From NCBI RefSeq assembly GCF_024158715.1, contig NZ_JAMZBC010000014.1:1-36328 (forward strand): a stretch of DNA of 36,328 nt. Reading direction: 5' to 3'. The translations under genes were made by a program, and so were the position numbers. Positions within the stretch are counted from its first letter, which is position 1. Each line of letters begins with the position of its first letter. Below, piece by piece: positions 16,712 through 25,417 of this stretch. Origin of the DNA: Halomonas sp. 707D7 (GTDB taxonomy: Bacteria > Pseudomonadota > Gammaproteobacteria > Pseudomonadales > Halomonadaceae). The notes beneath the pieces are model-generated. The model had not been told where the DNA came from. It did no database searches and was given only the letters and a program-made list of their open reading frames with translations.

Positions 16712-18232
16712 ATGATCTATGCAAATCCCGGTGAAGCGAACGCCGTGGTCACCTTCGAAAAACGCTACGGCAACTACATTGGCGGCGAGTTCGTGGCCCC
16801 GGTGAAGGGGCAGTACTTCGACAACCTGAGTCCGGTGAACGGCCAGGTATTCTGCGAAGTGGCACGCTCCACCGACGAGGACCTGGAGAAGGCCCTGGAC
16901 GCCGCGCACCAGGCGGCCCCCGCCTGGGGCAAGACCTCCGCCGCCGAGCGCAGCAACCTCCTGCTCAAGATCGCCGATCGCATCGAGCAGAACCTGGAGC
17001 TTCTGGCGGTCGCGGAAACCTGGGACAACGGCAAGGCGGTACGCGAGACGCTCAACGCCGATATTCCGCTGGCCGTTGATCACTTTCGCTACTTCGCCGG
17101 ATGCATCCGCGCCCAGGAAGGCAGCGTCGCGGACATCGACGCCAACACCGTGGCCTATCACTTCCACGAGCCGCTCGGCGTGGTGGGGCAGATCATTCCC
17201 TGGAACTTCCCGATCCTGATGGCGGTGTGGAAATTGGCGCCGGCGCTCGCCGCCGGCAACTGCGTGGTGTTGAAGCCCGCCGAGCAGACGCCGGCCTCGG
17301 TGCTGGTGCTGATGAAGGTGATCGGCGACCTGATCCCGCCCGGGGTGGTCAACATCGTCAACGGCTTCGGCGAGGAGATCGGCCAGAGTCTCGCCACCAG
17401 CAAGCGCATCGCCAAGATCGCCTTCACCGGCTCCACCCCGGTGGGCTCGCACATCTTGAAGTGCGCCGCCGAGAACATCATCCCCTCCACGGTGGAGCTT
17501 GGCGGCAAGTCGCCGAACATCTACTTCGCCGACATCATGAACGCCGAGCCCGCCTTCATCGACAAGGCGGTCGAGGGGCTGGTACTGGCCTTCCTGAATC
17601 AGGGCGAGGTCTGTACCTGCCCGTCTCGCGCACTGGTGCAGGAGAGCATGTACGACGACTTCATGGCGAAGGTGCTCGAGCGCACCAAGGCGATCAAGCG
17701 TGGAAACCCGCTGGATACCGAGGTGCAGGTCGGCGCCCAGGCATCGCAAGAGCAGTTCGACAAGATCATGTCCTACATGGACGTGGCACGCGACGAGGGT
17801 GCCGAGTTCTTGACCGGCGGCAACAAGGCGAGCATCGAGGGCGATTTCGGCAGCGGTTACTACATCGAGCCGACGATCCTCAAGGGCAACAACAAGATGC
17901 GCATCTTCCAGGAGGAGATCTTCGGCCCGGTGGTGTCGGTCACCACCTTCAAGGACGAGGAGGAGGCGCTGGCGATCGCCAACGACACCGAGTTCGGCCT
18001 CGGTGCCGGCGTCTGGAGTCGCGACATCAACGTGGCGTTTCGCATGGGCCGCGGCATCCAGGCCGGGCGGGTGTGGACCAACTGCTACCACCAGTACCCG
18101 GCCCACGCCGCCTTCGGCGGCTACAAGAAGTCCGGCGTCGGCCGCGAGACCCACAAGATGGCCCTCGAGCACTACCAGCAGACCAAGAACCTGTTGATCA
18201 GCTACGACATCAATCCCATGGGCTTCTTCTAG
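16712..18232 (+). CDS. exaC: NAD-dependent aldehyde dehydrogenase (ExaC/AcoD type)
   Basis: A 506-residue cytosolic aldehyde dehydrogenase that oxidises acetaldehyde and similar aliphatic aldehydes to acids. All core motifs are present: PWNFP (oxyanion Asn165), VELGGKSP (general base Glu262), and [11 protein letters not shown] with catalytic Cys301 and a second Cys at 303, as is usual in the ExaC branch. EIFGPVVSV and a C-terminal [15 protein letters not shown] are also present. AGGAGG precedes the ATG. It stands alone between two hairpins. The gene name is by resemblance to Pseudomonas ExaC; the exact substrate is inferred. Confidence 0.93.
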   Translation: MIYANPGEANAVVTFEKRYGNYIGGEFVAPVKGQYFDNLSPVNGQVFCEVARSTDEDLEKALDAAHQAAPAWGKTSAAERSNLLLKIADRIEQNLELLAVAETWDNGKAVRETLNADIPLAVDHFRYFAGCIRAQEGSVADIDANTVAYHFHEPLGVVGQIIPWNFPILMAVWKLAPALAAGNCVVLKPAEQTPASVLVLMKVIGDLIPPGVVNIVNGFGEEIGQSLATSKRIAKIAFTGSTPVGSHILKCAAENIIPSTVELGGKSPNIYFADIMNAEPAFIDKAVEGLVLAFLNQGEVCTCPSRALVQESMYDDFMAKVLERTKAIKRGNPLDTEVQVGAQASQEQFDKIMSYMDVARDEGAEFLTGGNKASIEGDFGSGYYIEPTILKGNNKMRIFQEEIFGPVVSVTTFKDEEEALAIANDTEFGLGAGVWSRDINVAFRMGRGIQAGRVWTNCYHQYPAHAAFGGYKKSGVGRETHKMALEHYQQTKNLLISYDINPMGFF

Positions 18233-18265
18233 GCCCGCCTCGGCACCTCGATGCCCCTTCCAGCG

Positions 18266-18294
18266 CGAACACCCGGCCAATGGCCGGGTGTTCG
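18266..18294. terminator. Terminator-like hairpin between aldehyde dehydrogenase and Spy-like gene
   Basis: A 13-pair perfect stem (18266-18278 with 18282-18294) and a 3-nt loop, in the convergent gap between the two genes. The T-tract is weak on both sides. It may serve both directions. Confidence 0.75.
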
Positions 18295-18345
18295 TTCGAT
18301 GCGGTCAACGTGAAACCGATGCGAAGGTGGACGTGAAACGCGTGC

Positions 18346-18738
18346 TTACTGCGTGAGCGCTTCGCCTTCGGTATTGGACTCTTGCTGGCCTCGCTCGGCG
18401 CGCTTGTGCTCGCGATGCTCGCCGCGAACTTCCTGCATCGCGTCCCGCACTGCCTGCTGCTCTTCATCGGTCAGGATCTCGGCGACCCGGGCGTGATGGT
18501 CGTCGCGCAGCGACTTCATGGCCTCGAAGAACTCGGTGTTGGCTTCATCCAGCGCCTGCTGCTTCTCTTCGTCGATGCCGGCGCGCTGGTAGACTTCCTG
18601 GCGCTGCTCTTGCCGGTGCTCGCGCATCTGGGCACGATCTTCGTCGGCGTGCGGGCCTGCCTGGGCGGTCAGGGCGACGGGAGCGAGCACGGCGGCGAGC
18701 AGGGCAGGGGCGGCGAGTTTGCGAATGACGTTTTTCAT
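18346..18738 (-). CDS. Spy/CpxP-like periplasmic protein
   Basis: A 130-residue secreted protein. The signal peptide ends at about TAQA (residue 27), leaving a small, highly charged, all-helical mature domain rich in Glu, Gln, Arg and His. It has two-helix segments such as GIDEEKQQALDEANTEFFEAM and VAEILTDEEQQAVRDAM. The ILTDEEQ motif resembles the LTxxQ motif of Spy/CpxP periplasmic chaperones and metal-resistance proteins, and the length fits. A role in envelope stress or chaperoning is inferred. ACGAGG lies upstream of the ATG. It is divergent from the lipoprotein hydrolase, sharing about 150 bp of promoter region. Confidence 0.72.
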   Translation of the reverse strand: MKNVIRKLAAPALLAAVLAPVALTAQAGPHADEDRAQMREHRQEQRQEVYQRAGIDEEKQQALDEANTEFFEAMKSLRDDHHARVAEILTDEEQQAVRDAMQEVRGEHREHKRAERGQQESNTEGEALTQ

Positions 18739-18889
18739 GGCGTACCTCGTGGATCGATACAGTGAATGACGTAAGCAGCCTCAGTATCGAAGGCGTCGGT
18801 GTAAAGTCATTGCAGAAACTGTGCAACAACCGTGATCTTATCGAAGGCCCGCACGACGGGTCGTATCCACCCAGAACAAGGAGTCATCG

Positions 18890-19810
18890 ATGCAGGTCGT
18901 TCACGCGGTTCGCCGCTGTCTCGGGCTCGGCGGGCTTTCGCTGATGCTGAGCGGCTGTGGGGCGATGCACCTGGCAAGCCCTGGCGAGCCGGCCCTTGGT
19001 CAGGTACGCCCGGCGCCGCCGGTCTCATCCACCGCTCTGGCCGCCGAGCGCTATACCCCCATGGACTGGCCCGCGCCGCTGGAGGTCCGGGTACGCCTGC
19101 CGGCGACCCCGGCGGGCGCGCTTCGCCCGGCGGCGCTGATCGTGCACGGTGGCGGCTGGCGCCGGCGAAGTCCCGACGACATGGAGGGCATCGCCCGCCA
19201 GCTCGCCGGCCAAGGCTACGTGACGGTGAACGTGGCCTACCGCTTCGCGCCGCGCTACCGCTTTCCCGCACAGCTTCAGGATCTGCAGCAGGCCATGGCG
19301 TGGATTCATGCCAACGCCGACCGGTTTCGCATCGATACCGACCGAATCGTCGGGGTCGGATACTCCTCCGGCGCGCACCTGGTGAGCCTGCTGGCCCTGG
19401 CAAGCCAGACCGGGCCGCTGGCCGAGCCCTACGGTGGCGACCATACCCGGCTCAAGGCGGTGGCGGTGGGAGGGCTGCCAGGCAATCTGACGAAGTTCGA
19501 CGATGGGCCGCTCGTGGTCGGCCTGCTGGGCGGCACCCGCCAGGAGCGGCCCGAGGCCTACGTGCAGGCCTCGCCGATCCACTACGTCACGCCCCAGGCA
19601 CCGCCGTTTTTCATCTTCCATGGCAACCGGGACCGGCTGGTGCCCGTGGACCAGGCGCGAAATTTCTATCTTGCCCTCCAGGATCAAGGCGTGCCTGCAG
19701 AGCTCTACCTGCAGCGCGGACGCGGTCATATCGGCAGTTTTCTGCTGCGCCGCGGGGCGATGAAGGCGGCGATGGCGTTCTTGAAGCGCGAGGCCGGCGG
19801 CGGGGGTTAG
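18890..19810 (+). CDS. Lipoprotein alpha/beta hydrolase (esterase, HSL/BD-FAE-like)
   Basis: A 306-residue serine hydrolase with a lipoprotein signal peptide (LMLSGC, lipidated Cys23), so probably anchored in the envelope. The oxyanion-hole motif HGGGW is at 86-90. The nucleophile elbow GYSSG (Ser159) is intact, the likely acid is Asp248 in GNRDRLVP, and His280 is in GRGH. The HGGGW motif and overall length match the esterase/lipase family that includes kynurenine formamidase-like enzymes. AAGGAG sits seven bases before the ATG. The natural ester substrate is unknown. No tight operon partner; tctC follows after 120 bp. Confidence 0.9.
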   Translation: MQVVHAVRRCLGLGGLSLMLSGCGAMHLASPGEPALGQVRPAPPVSSTALAAERYTPMDWPAPLEVRVRLPATPAGALRPAALIVHGGGWRRRSPDDMEGIARQLAGQGYVTVNVAYRFAPRYRFPAQLQDLQQAMAWIHANADRFRIDTDRIVGVGYSSGAHLVSLLALASQTGPLAEPYGGDHTRLKAVAVGGLPGNLTKFDDGPLVVGLLGGTRQERPEAYVQASPIHYVTPQAPPFFIFHGNRDRLVPVDQARNFYLALQDQGVPAELYLQRGRGHIGSFLLRRGAMKAAMAFLKREAGGGG

Positions 19811-19875
19811 ACTTTAGTTGGCTTTTGCCGCCGTGCAAGGTTGGTGAAAGCTTCATGCCATAGCGTGTGCACTCC

Positions 19876-19891
19876 ACAGGGCGTGCCCTGT
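19876..19891. promoter_or_regulatory. Palindrome upstream of tctC, candidate operator
   Basis: ACAGGGC-GT-GCCCTGT is a 16-bp site with perfect 7-bp arms, 39 bp before the tctC ATG and just before an A-rich AAAAAAAAGATAAACCTATAAAA stretch split around a possible -10. It is a reasonable site for a dimeric regulator such as the nearby TctD-like protein. Alternatively it is the 3' hairpin of the hydrolase gene, though the central spacer is too short for a good loop. Confidence 0.45.
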
Positions 19892-19930
19892 TCCTAAAAA
19901 AAAGATAAACCTATAAAAAGCGAGACCGCT

Positions 19931-20986
19931 ATGCTCAAGATCTTTTCTACCCAGAACGTTTCCACCCCGAACGTTTTCGCTCCAAGCTCTTCGCCTTTCG
20001 GCATGAAGATGAAGTCGCTGCTGGTCGGTGCCACCGTCGCCCTGGCGACTCTTTCGATGGCGCTGCCCGCCGTGGCCGACGACTATCCGGAGCGCCCGAT
20101 CAACATGATCGTGGGCTTCGGCACCGGAGGCAGCGCCGATCGCCTGGCGCGGCTGATGTCCGGCTACCTCTCCGAGGAGATCGGCGTGCCGGTCCAGGTG
20201 ACCAACCGCCCCGGTGCCGGCACCCAGGTGGCCTCCAACTACGTGCTGAACATGCCCGACGACGGCTACACCGTCTATGCCTCCACCTTCGCGCCCTACC
20301 TCACCAACTCGATTCTGACCGGTGGCGCCAACTTCAGCGTCGATGACTTCAACTACATCAACTTCCAGTGGTTCGACCTGGATTTGATCGCCGCCAACCG
20401 CGACAGCGGCTACGAGGATCTGCCGTCGCTGCTCGACGCCCTGCGCGAAGGCGACAAGCAGGTGCGCGGCGCCGTGGTACAGGGCTCCGCCGGCCACCTG
20501 ATGGTGCGCCTGCTGCTCGACCAGGCCGGCATTCCCCAGGAAAACCTGAACCTCGTGACCTACAACAGCGGTGGCGAGGCCCGCTCGGCGGTGGCCGGCG
20601 GCCAGGTGGACTTCGTCTCCATCAGCGCCCAGGGCAGCGAAGGCATTCGCGAGTTCCTGACGCCGCTGGCCATCGTCAGCGACGAGCGCATCGATCAGTG
20701 GGACGTCCCGCCGATCAACGAAGCCCTCGAGCCCACCGGCGTGGAAGTGCCCATTCTCCAGGGCTCCATGCGCGGCTTCGCCGTGACCAGCGAAATGGAG
20801 CGCGAATTTCCGGAGCGTTTCGAGACGCTGACCAATGCCATCCAGAGCGCGCTGGCGCGCAAGGAAGTGCAGGATCACCTCGAGCGCAACGAAATGGGCG
20901 GCGTATGGATCGGACCGGACCGCGCCAACGAGCTGATGCGCGAGAACTTCGACGTCTTCGAGCAGTACGCCCACCTTCTGAAATAA
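19931..20986 (+). CDS. tctC: Tripartite tricarboxylate transporter binding protein TctC
   Basis: A 351-residue periplasmic Bug/TctC-family receptor. The mature protein starts near ADDYPERPINMIVGFGTGGSADRLAR, the family's N-terminal signature. It continues with VQVTNRPGAGTQVASNYVLN and YNSGGEARSAVAGGQVDF, the ligand-pocket loops. The first ATG (19931) gives an unusual 24-residue polar leader with repeated S/T-x-N-V before the signal peptide. A second ATG at 20003 would give a normal signal peptide (MKMKSLLVGATVALATL) but has no visible ribosome site. It delivers a tricarboxylate or related acid to TctAB. Confidence 0.93.
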   Translation: MLKIFSTQNVSTPNVFAPSSSPFGMKMKSLLVGATVALATLSMALPAVADDYPERPINMIVGFGTGGSADRLARLMSGYLSEEIGVPVQVTNRPGAGTQVASNYVLNMPDDGYTVYASTFAPYLTNSILTGGANFSVDDFNYINFQWFDLDLIAANRDSGYEDLPSLLDALREGDKQVRGAVVQGSAGHLMVRLLLDQAGIPQENLNLVTYNSGGEARSAVAGGQVDFVSISAQGSEGIREFLTPLAIVSDERIDQWDVPPINEALEPTGVEVPILQGSMRGFAVTSEMEREFPERFETLTNAIQSALARKEVQDHLERNEMGGVWIGPDRANELMRENFDVFEQYAHLLK

Positions 20987-20999
20987 TCCCGTCTGACGT

Positions 21000-21020
21000 C
21001 CGGCCCCCGGTAGGGGCCGG
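21000..21020 (+). terminator. Intercistronic hairpin between tctC and tctB
   Basis: CCGGCCCC-CGGTA-GGGGCCGG forms an eight-pair GC stem with a 5-nt loop, 13 bp after the tctC stop and directly before the tctB ribosome site (GGAGA). There is no U-tract, so partial attenuation or mRNA stabilisation of tctC is more likely than full termination. Confidence 0.75.
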
Positions 21021-21034
21021 GCTGGAGAACTCCC

Positions 21035-21487
21035 ATGTCCGTACAACGACGCGACTATGGGGACCTTCTGGTCCTCATGGCGCTGGCGTGCTTCACGCTT
21101 TGGTATTTGATGGATGCGATCAGCGTCTCTTCCCAGGTCCAGAACCTGCTCTTGATCCTGCCGCTGTCACTGCTGGTACTGGCCATCATCGCCCTCGAGT
21201 TCGTGCTGCGCCTGAAGCACGGCACCCTGCTTCGCGCCAGCAGCGAAGAGGAGCCGCTTTACCGCACGCTGCCCGTGGTGGGACTGTTCGCCGCCTACGT
21301 GCTCTCGCTCGAGACCCTGGGATTCGATATCGCCACGGTGGCGTTCATCGCGCTGTTTCTGGTGCTCAAGGGGGAGCGCAACTGGCTGCTGCTGGCAGGG
21401 TTCAGCGTCGCCTTCGGCCTCGGCACGGCGTTCTTCTTCTCCCAGATGCTGCCGTACCCCATGACCCTGCTGCTGCTGCCCAGCTAA
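21035..21487 (+). CDS. tctB: Tripartite tricarboxylate transporter small subunit TctB
   Basis: A 150-residue membrane protein with four hydrophobic helices (for example LLVLMALACFTLWYLMDAI, LLLILPLSLLVLAIIALEF). It matches the poorly conserved TctB family in size and topology. It is identified mainly by its place between tctC and tctA, nine bases before tctA. It assists TctA in the inner membrane. GGAGA precedes the ATG. Confidence 0.88.
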   Translation: MSVQRRDYGDLLVLMALACFTLWYLMDAISVSSQVQNLLLILPLSLLVLAIIALEFVLRLKHGTLLRASSEEEPLYRTLPVVGLFAAYVLSLETLGFDIATVAFIALFLVLKGERNWLLLAGFSVAFGLGTAFFFSQMLPYPMTLLLLPS

Positions 21488-21496
21488 GGAACCGAC

Positions 21497-23002
21497 ATGA
21501 TCGATTTTGACGCGGTCCAGCAGAGCATGGTTCTGCTGTTTTCCAGTTTCGACCCGTGGATGGTGGTCGTGCCCGGCATCGTGCTGGGCCTCATCTTCGG
21601 CGCCACCCCCGGGCTTCAGATCTCCATGGCCATGGCGATCTTCCTGCCCATCACCATGTACATGGACTTCGTCCAGGCCATGCTGTTTCTGACCGCCATC
21701 TTCACCGGCGGCTCCTTCGGGGCGGGCATTCCCGCGATCCTGATGAACATCCCCGGCACGTCGTCGGCGATCGCCACCGCCTTCGACGGCTACCCGATGG
21801 CGCGCAACGGCCAGCACAACCAGGCCCTGGGGGTGGCGCTGGCCTCCTCCGTGGTGGGGGTGCTGCTCGGCTACGTGATCCTGTTCATCATGATCCAGCC
21901 GCTGTCGGTCATGGTGTTGAAGCTCGGGCCTGCCGAGATGTTCATCGTCATTCTCTGGGGCATGACCTTGATCGCGAGCCTCAAGGGCGAGCAGGTGCTC
22001 AAAGGGCTGATGGTCGGCTTCGTCGGGCTTCTGGCGGGCACCATCGGCTTCAGCGAGATCGGCCTTGCCCGGGGCACCATGGGCCAGACCTACCTGCTCG
22101 ACGGCATCCCGGTCATCCCCGCGATGATGGGCATGTTCGCCGCCTCGGAGCTGTTCAAGCTGGCCAACAAGGGCTTCATCGTCGAATCCGAAGACTCGCG
22201 CAAGGTGCGCATCGGCGAGATCCTGGCCGGGTGCAAGATGGCGTTTCGCTACCCGGGCGTGATGCTGCGCGGCGGGTTGATCGGCGTGTTCGTCGGCGCC
22301 GTGCCCGGGGTCGGCTCGTCGGTGTCGAACCTGCTCTCCTACGTCGAGGCCAAGCGTCGCGACGAGGACCCGGCGTCGTTTGGCAAGGGCAACCCCAAGG
22401 GCGTGGTCGCCTCGGAATCCGCCAACAGCACATCGGAAGCGGGTTCCATGGCCACCTTGCTGGCCCTGGGCATTCCCGGCGGCGGCGCCACCGCGGTGAT
22501 GCTCGCGGCCTTCGCCATGCACAACATCACCGGCGGGCCGCAGTTCATCCGCGAGCAGACCGACGTGGTCTACGCCATCATCTTCGCCAACTTCGCCCAG
22601 GTGTTCCTGCTGATCGTGGTGGGGCTCTTGTTCATCCCGGTGCTGGCGAACATCGTCAAGGTCCCCATGCGCTACTTGATTCCGTCGGTGCTGGTGCTGG
22701 CGGTGATGGGCTCCTTCGGGTTGACCGGCAACATGACCGGCCCGGTCACGGTGTTGATCTTCGCGGTGATCGGCTGGATCCTGCGTCACTACGGCTATTC
22801 GGTGCCGGCAGCGGTCATCGGGCTGTTACTTGGTTCGCTTGCCGAGAAATCGCTGCTGCACTCCTACCAGATCAGCGGTGGCGACTTCACCTACCTGTTC
22901 GGTCGGCCGGTGGCGCTCGGCATCCTCGCGCTGCTGCTGCTTTCCCTGTTCGGCCAGCCGCTGATGAACCGCTTCAAGGCCTACCGCGCGGCCCGGGCGT
23001 AG
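21497..23002 (+). CDS. tctA: Tripartite tricarboxylate transporter large permease TctA
   Basis: A 501-residue permease with about 12 TM helices. TctA signatures are LIFGATPGLQISMAMAIFLP, GGSFGAGIPAILMNIPGTSS, AFDGYPMARNGQ, GAVPGVGSSVSNLLSYVEAK and LALGIPGGGATAVMLAAF, the two repeated Gly/Pro-rich substrate loops. It imports the TctC-bound acid using an ion gradient. AAGGA lies upstream of the ATG. The AbrB-family gene starts three bases after its stop. Confidence 0.96.
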   Translation: MIDFDAVQQSMVLLFSSFDPWMVVVPGIVLGLIFGATPGLQISMAMAIFLPITMYMDFVQAMLFLTAIFTGGSFGAGIPAILMNIPGTSSAIATAFDGYPMARNGQHNQALGVALASSVVGVLLGYVILFIMIQPLSVMVLKLGPAEMFIVILWGMTLIASLKGEQVLKGLMVGFVGLLAGTIGFSEIGLARGTMGQTYLLDGIPVIPAMMGMFAASELFKLANKGFIVESEDSRKVRIGEILAGCKMAFRYPGVMLRGGLIGVFVGAVPGVGSSVSNLLSYVEAKRRDEDPASFGKGNPKGVVASESANSTSEAGSMATLLALGIPGGGATAVMLAAFAMHNITGGPQFIREQTDVVYAIIFANFAQVFLLIVVGLLFIPVLANIVKVPMRYLIPSVLVLAVMGSFGLTGNMTGPVTVLIFAVIGWILRHYGYSVPAAVIGLLLGSLAEKSLLHSYQISGGDFTYLFGRPVALGILALLLLSLFGQPLMNRFKAYRAARA

Positions 23003-23005
23003 GCC

Positions 23006-24034
23006 ATGTCGAAAACGCTGAAGACGCTGTGTCTGGGTAGCTTGGGTGGCGCGATCGCCACCCTTTTTTCGCTGCCGCTGGCCTGGATGCTGGGAGCGCT
23101 GTTTCTGGTCATGAGCGCCTCGATCGCGGGCGTCAGGACCGGGGTGGACAAGCGCGTTCACGTCGTCGCCATCGCGCTGCTCGGGCTGTTCATCGGCAGC
23201 CGTATCCAGGCCCAGGAGCTTCTCGGGCTCGTTCGGTGGTACCCGAGCGTCATCGCCATGCTGCTCTACATGGTGATGATGCTGGCCGGGGGCTACTGGA
23301 TCTTCACCCAAGCCAAGGTCGGGCGCATCAGCGCCATGTTCTGCGCCTACCCCGGCAGCATGAACTCGGCCCTGGTGCTGGCGGAGCCCGCCCGAGGGGA
23401 TCTTCGCTGGATCGCCATTTCCCATTCACTTCGCCTGGTGACCGTGGTCTCCGGCGCGGCCCTTCTGGCGAGCCTGTTCGTCGACGAGGTCACCCTCGAA
23501 AGCGACACCCATTGGCTCGCGCTTTCCGATATCGCCGCGTTGATGCTGGCGCCTCTTTGCTGGTGGGTGCTGCGGCGGTGTCGCGCGCCGCTGCCGGAAT
23601 TTCTCGGGCCCATGGTGGCCGGGGCGATCATGACCAACGCCGGGGTCGGGTTCTCCTTGCCCGCCTGGCCGGTGCTGCTGGCGTTCATGATCCTCGGCTC
23701 TTCCGTCGGGGCGCGCTTTTCCGGAACCCCCTGGCGTCAGGTCCTGAGCGTGGGGCGCTTCGGCATCGCCTACGCGCTGTTCGCCCTGGCGGCGGCGATG
23801 CTGATGGCGTGGCTCGTGGCCTCATTCACCTCGCTCGGGTTCACCGCGGTGCTGCTGGCGCTGATTCCCGGCGGGGTGGGGGAGATGGCGGTGATCGCCA
23901 CGGTGATGGGGATCGACCCGGTCTACGTCGTCTCCCACCACGTGCTGCGCCTGTTGATCCTGATCTTCATGACGCCCTGGATGGTGCGTCTGGCAAGCTC
24001 TCTCGGGGCGCCGGAAACGCCACCGCCACCCTGA
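23006..24034 (+). CDS. AbrB-family membrane protein (PF05145 type)
   Basis: A 342-residue membrane protein with two similar halves of about five helices each. The AbrB duplication family motifs are visible: LPLAWMLGALF, LLGLFIGSRI, FCAYPGSMNSALVLAE in the first half; FLGPMVAGAIMTNAG, LGSSVGARFSG and ALIPGGVGEMAVIATVMGIDPVYVVSHH in the second. This is the family of E. coli AbrB and is unrelated to the transition-state regulator of the same name. It is often encoded beside tct operons, and its location three bases after tctA suggests an auxiliary transport role, not proven. Its 3' end overlaps the convergent tctE gene by 68 bp. Confidence 0.9.
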   Translation: MSKTLKTLCLGSLGGAIATLFSLPLAWMLGALFLVMSASIAGVRTGVDKRVHVVAIALLGLFIGSRIQAQELLGLVRWYPSVIAMLLYMVMMLAGGYWIFTQAKVGRISAMFCAYPGSMNSALVLAEPARGDLRWIAISHSLRLVTVVSGAALLASLFVDEVTLESDTHWLALSDIAALMLAPLCWWVLRRCRAPLPEFLGPMVAGAIMTNAGVGFSLPAWPVLLAFMILGSSVGARFSGTPWRQVLSVGRFGIAYALFALAAAMLMAWLVASFTSLGFTAVLLALIPGGVGEMAVIATVMGIDPVYVVSHHVLRLLILIFMTPWMVRLASSLGAPETPPPP

Positions 24035-25409
24035 ACCCGCCGCCGGGACGGTTGGCCAGGCGCAGGGTCGCGGCATGGGCGGTGGCGATCTGCTCGACGA
24101 TGGCCAGGCCCAGCCCGCTTCCCGGGGCGTGGGGGTTGTCGCGAACAAAGCGCTGGGTCAACCGCTCCCGCTTGCCCTCGTCGATGCCGACGCCGCTGTC
24201 GCTGACCGCCAGCACGATACGCTCCGCCTCGCGGGTCAGGGTGATATCGATACTGCCTCGGTAGGGCGTCGCGCCGCCGGCGTGGACGCTGGCGTTGTCG
24301 ATCAGGTTGACCAAAAGCCAGGAGAGCGTGATGGGATCGCCCAGCACCCGGGGCAGCGCACCTTGCCCCGGGGCGAGGGCGCTTTCGTCGAAGGAGAGCT
24401 CCTGCCCCTTCTGGTAGATGCGCGTGGCGGTCTTGGCGCACGCCTGGCGGCAGAGCTCGGCGAGATCCACCGCTTCGAGGCGGGCGTCGTCGAACAGCTC
24501 GTGGCGGGTCTTGGCGTACTTGAGAAGCTGCTGCACCGTGTGGCTCGCGTGCTCGGCGGTGCGCTGCATCGCGACCAGATTGGCGCGGGTATCCGGTTCC
24601 CGGGTCGCCTTGAGGGAGAGCTCGGTCAGCGCGCGCAGCTCCGAGATCGGCGTTCGCAGCTGGTGGGAAACGTCGGCATTGAGCTGCTGGGTGCTTTCGA
24701 TGCTGCGCCGCATGCGCTGCATGAGCTGGTTGATGCTGGCGATCAGCGGCTGGATCTCCTTCGGCGCGTTCTCCTCGAGGGGGCGCAGGTCGTTGGGCGA
24801 ACGCCGGCGCAGGGCCTGCCTGATCGCGTTCAGCGGCGCGAGGCCGCGATGGATGGCGAACAGCGCCAGGGTCATCGCCAGCAGGCCGGTGACGGCCATG
24901 AGGCTGCTCAGGGTGAGCATGAAGTCGTTGGCCAGGGTGTAACGCGCCTCCTTCGACTCCGCCACGATCACCTCGAGGGTGGTTTGCGTTCGGCCGCGCT
25001 GGTAGGGAAAGGTGAGGGCCACGGCGCGCAGCGCGTTACCGGCGTAGTCGACGTCGTAGAACAGCGGCTCGTCCAGTGGCCCCGGCGGGTCGCCAAGGCC
25101 CGGAAACCCGGCGATCATCGGCCCATCCACCTCGCGGATGCGGTAGAAGATCTTGCCTTCTCCCCGGCTGCCCAGCGTGCTGATACTGAAGTAGTGCATG
25201 TTGATGTGCAGCTCGCCACCGGCGGTGTAGATACGCCGCTCCAGTCGCTGGGCGGCATTGTAGAGCAGGTCGTCGAAGGTTTCGTTGATCTGGCGGGTCA
25301 GCAGCAGGTAGCTCGAGCCCAGCGCCAGCAGGGCGAGCCCGGTGAAGGGCAGCCCGATCCAGATCAGCAGGCGGGCGCGTATCGAGAAGGGGCGCTTGAA
25401 CAGGGGCAT
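23967..25409 (-). CDS. tctE: TctE-like sensor histidine kinase
   Basis: A 480-residue membrane kinase: TM1 at about 14-37, a periplasmic sensor domain (about 38-160) of the 2CSK_N type found in TctE/QseC-like kinases, TM2 at about 163-186, and a HAMP-like linker. The dimerisation H-box is DVSHQLRTP with His249, and the ATP-binding motifs are NLIDNA, DSGVGI and GSGLGLAIV. It should sense an extracellular or periplasmic organic acid and phosphorylate the TctD-like regulator encoded eight bases upstream. It converges on the tct operon, supporting that target. Its 3' end overlaps the AbrB-family gene. Confidence 0.93.
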   Translation of the reverse strand: MPLFKRPFSIRARLLIWIGLPFTGLALLALGSSYLLLTRQINETFDDLLYNAAQRLERRIYTAGGELHINMHYFSISTLGSRGEGKIFYRIREVDGPMIAGFPGLGDPPGPLDEPLFYDVDYAGNALRAVALTFPYQRGRTQTTLEVIVAESKEARYTLANDFMLTLSSLMAVTGLLAMTLALFAIHRGLAPLNAIRQALRRRSPNDLRPLEENAPKEIQPLIASINQLMQRMRRSIESTQQLNADVSHQLRTPISELRALTELSLKATREPDTRANLVAMQRTAEHASHTVQQLLKYAKTRHELFDDARLEAVDLAELCRQACAKTATRIYQKGQELSFDESALAPGQGALPRVLGDPITLSWLLVNLIDNASVHAGGATPYRGSIDITLTREAERIVLAVSDSGVGIDEGKRERLTQRFVRDNPHAPGSGLGLAIVEQIATAHAATLRLANRPGGGFRVAVAFPAPRESLPDAPSRAS

Positions 25410-25417
25410 GGCGTCGT

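Noticed and set aside
16637-18280. 547-codon - strand frame opposite aldehyde dehydrogenase, and those opposite dctP/dctQ (9579-10940), tctC (19853-21046) and tctB/tctA (21167-22789)
   Set aside because: They overlap genes with complete catalytic or transport motifs on the + strand; their products are His/Gly/Asp-rich shadows.
23006-24034. AbrB-family gene as a transcriptional regulator
   Set aside because: The protein is ten-helix membrane-embedded with PF05145-type repeats; it shares only the name with the Bacillus DNA-binding AbrB.
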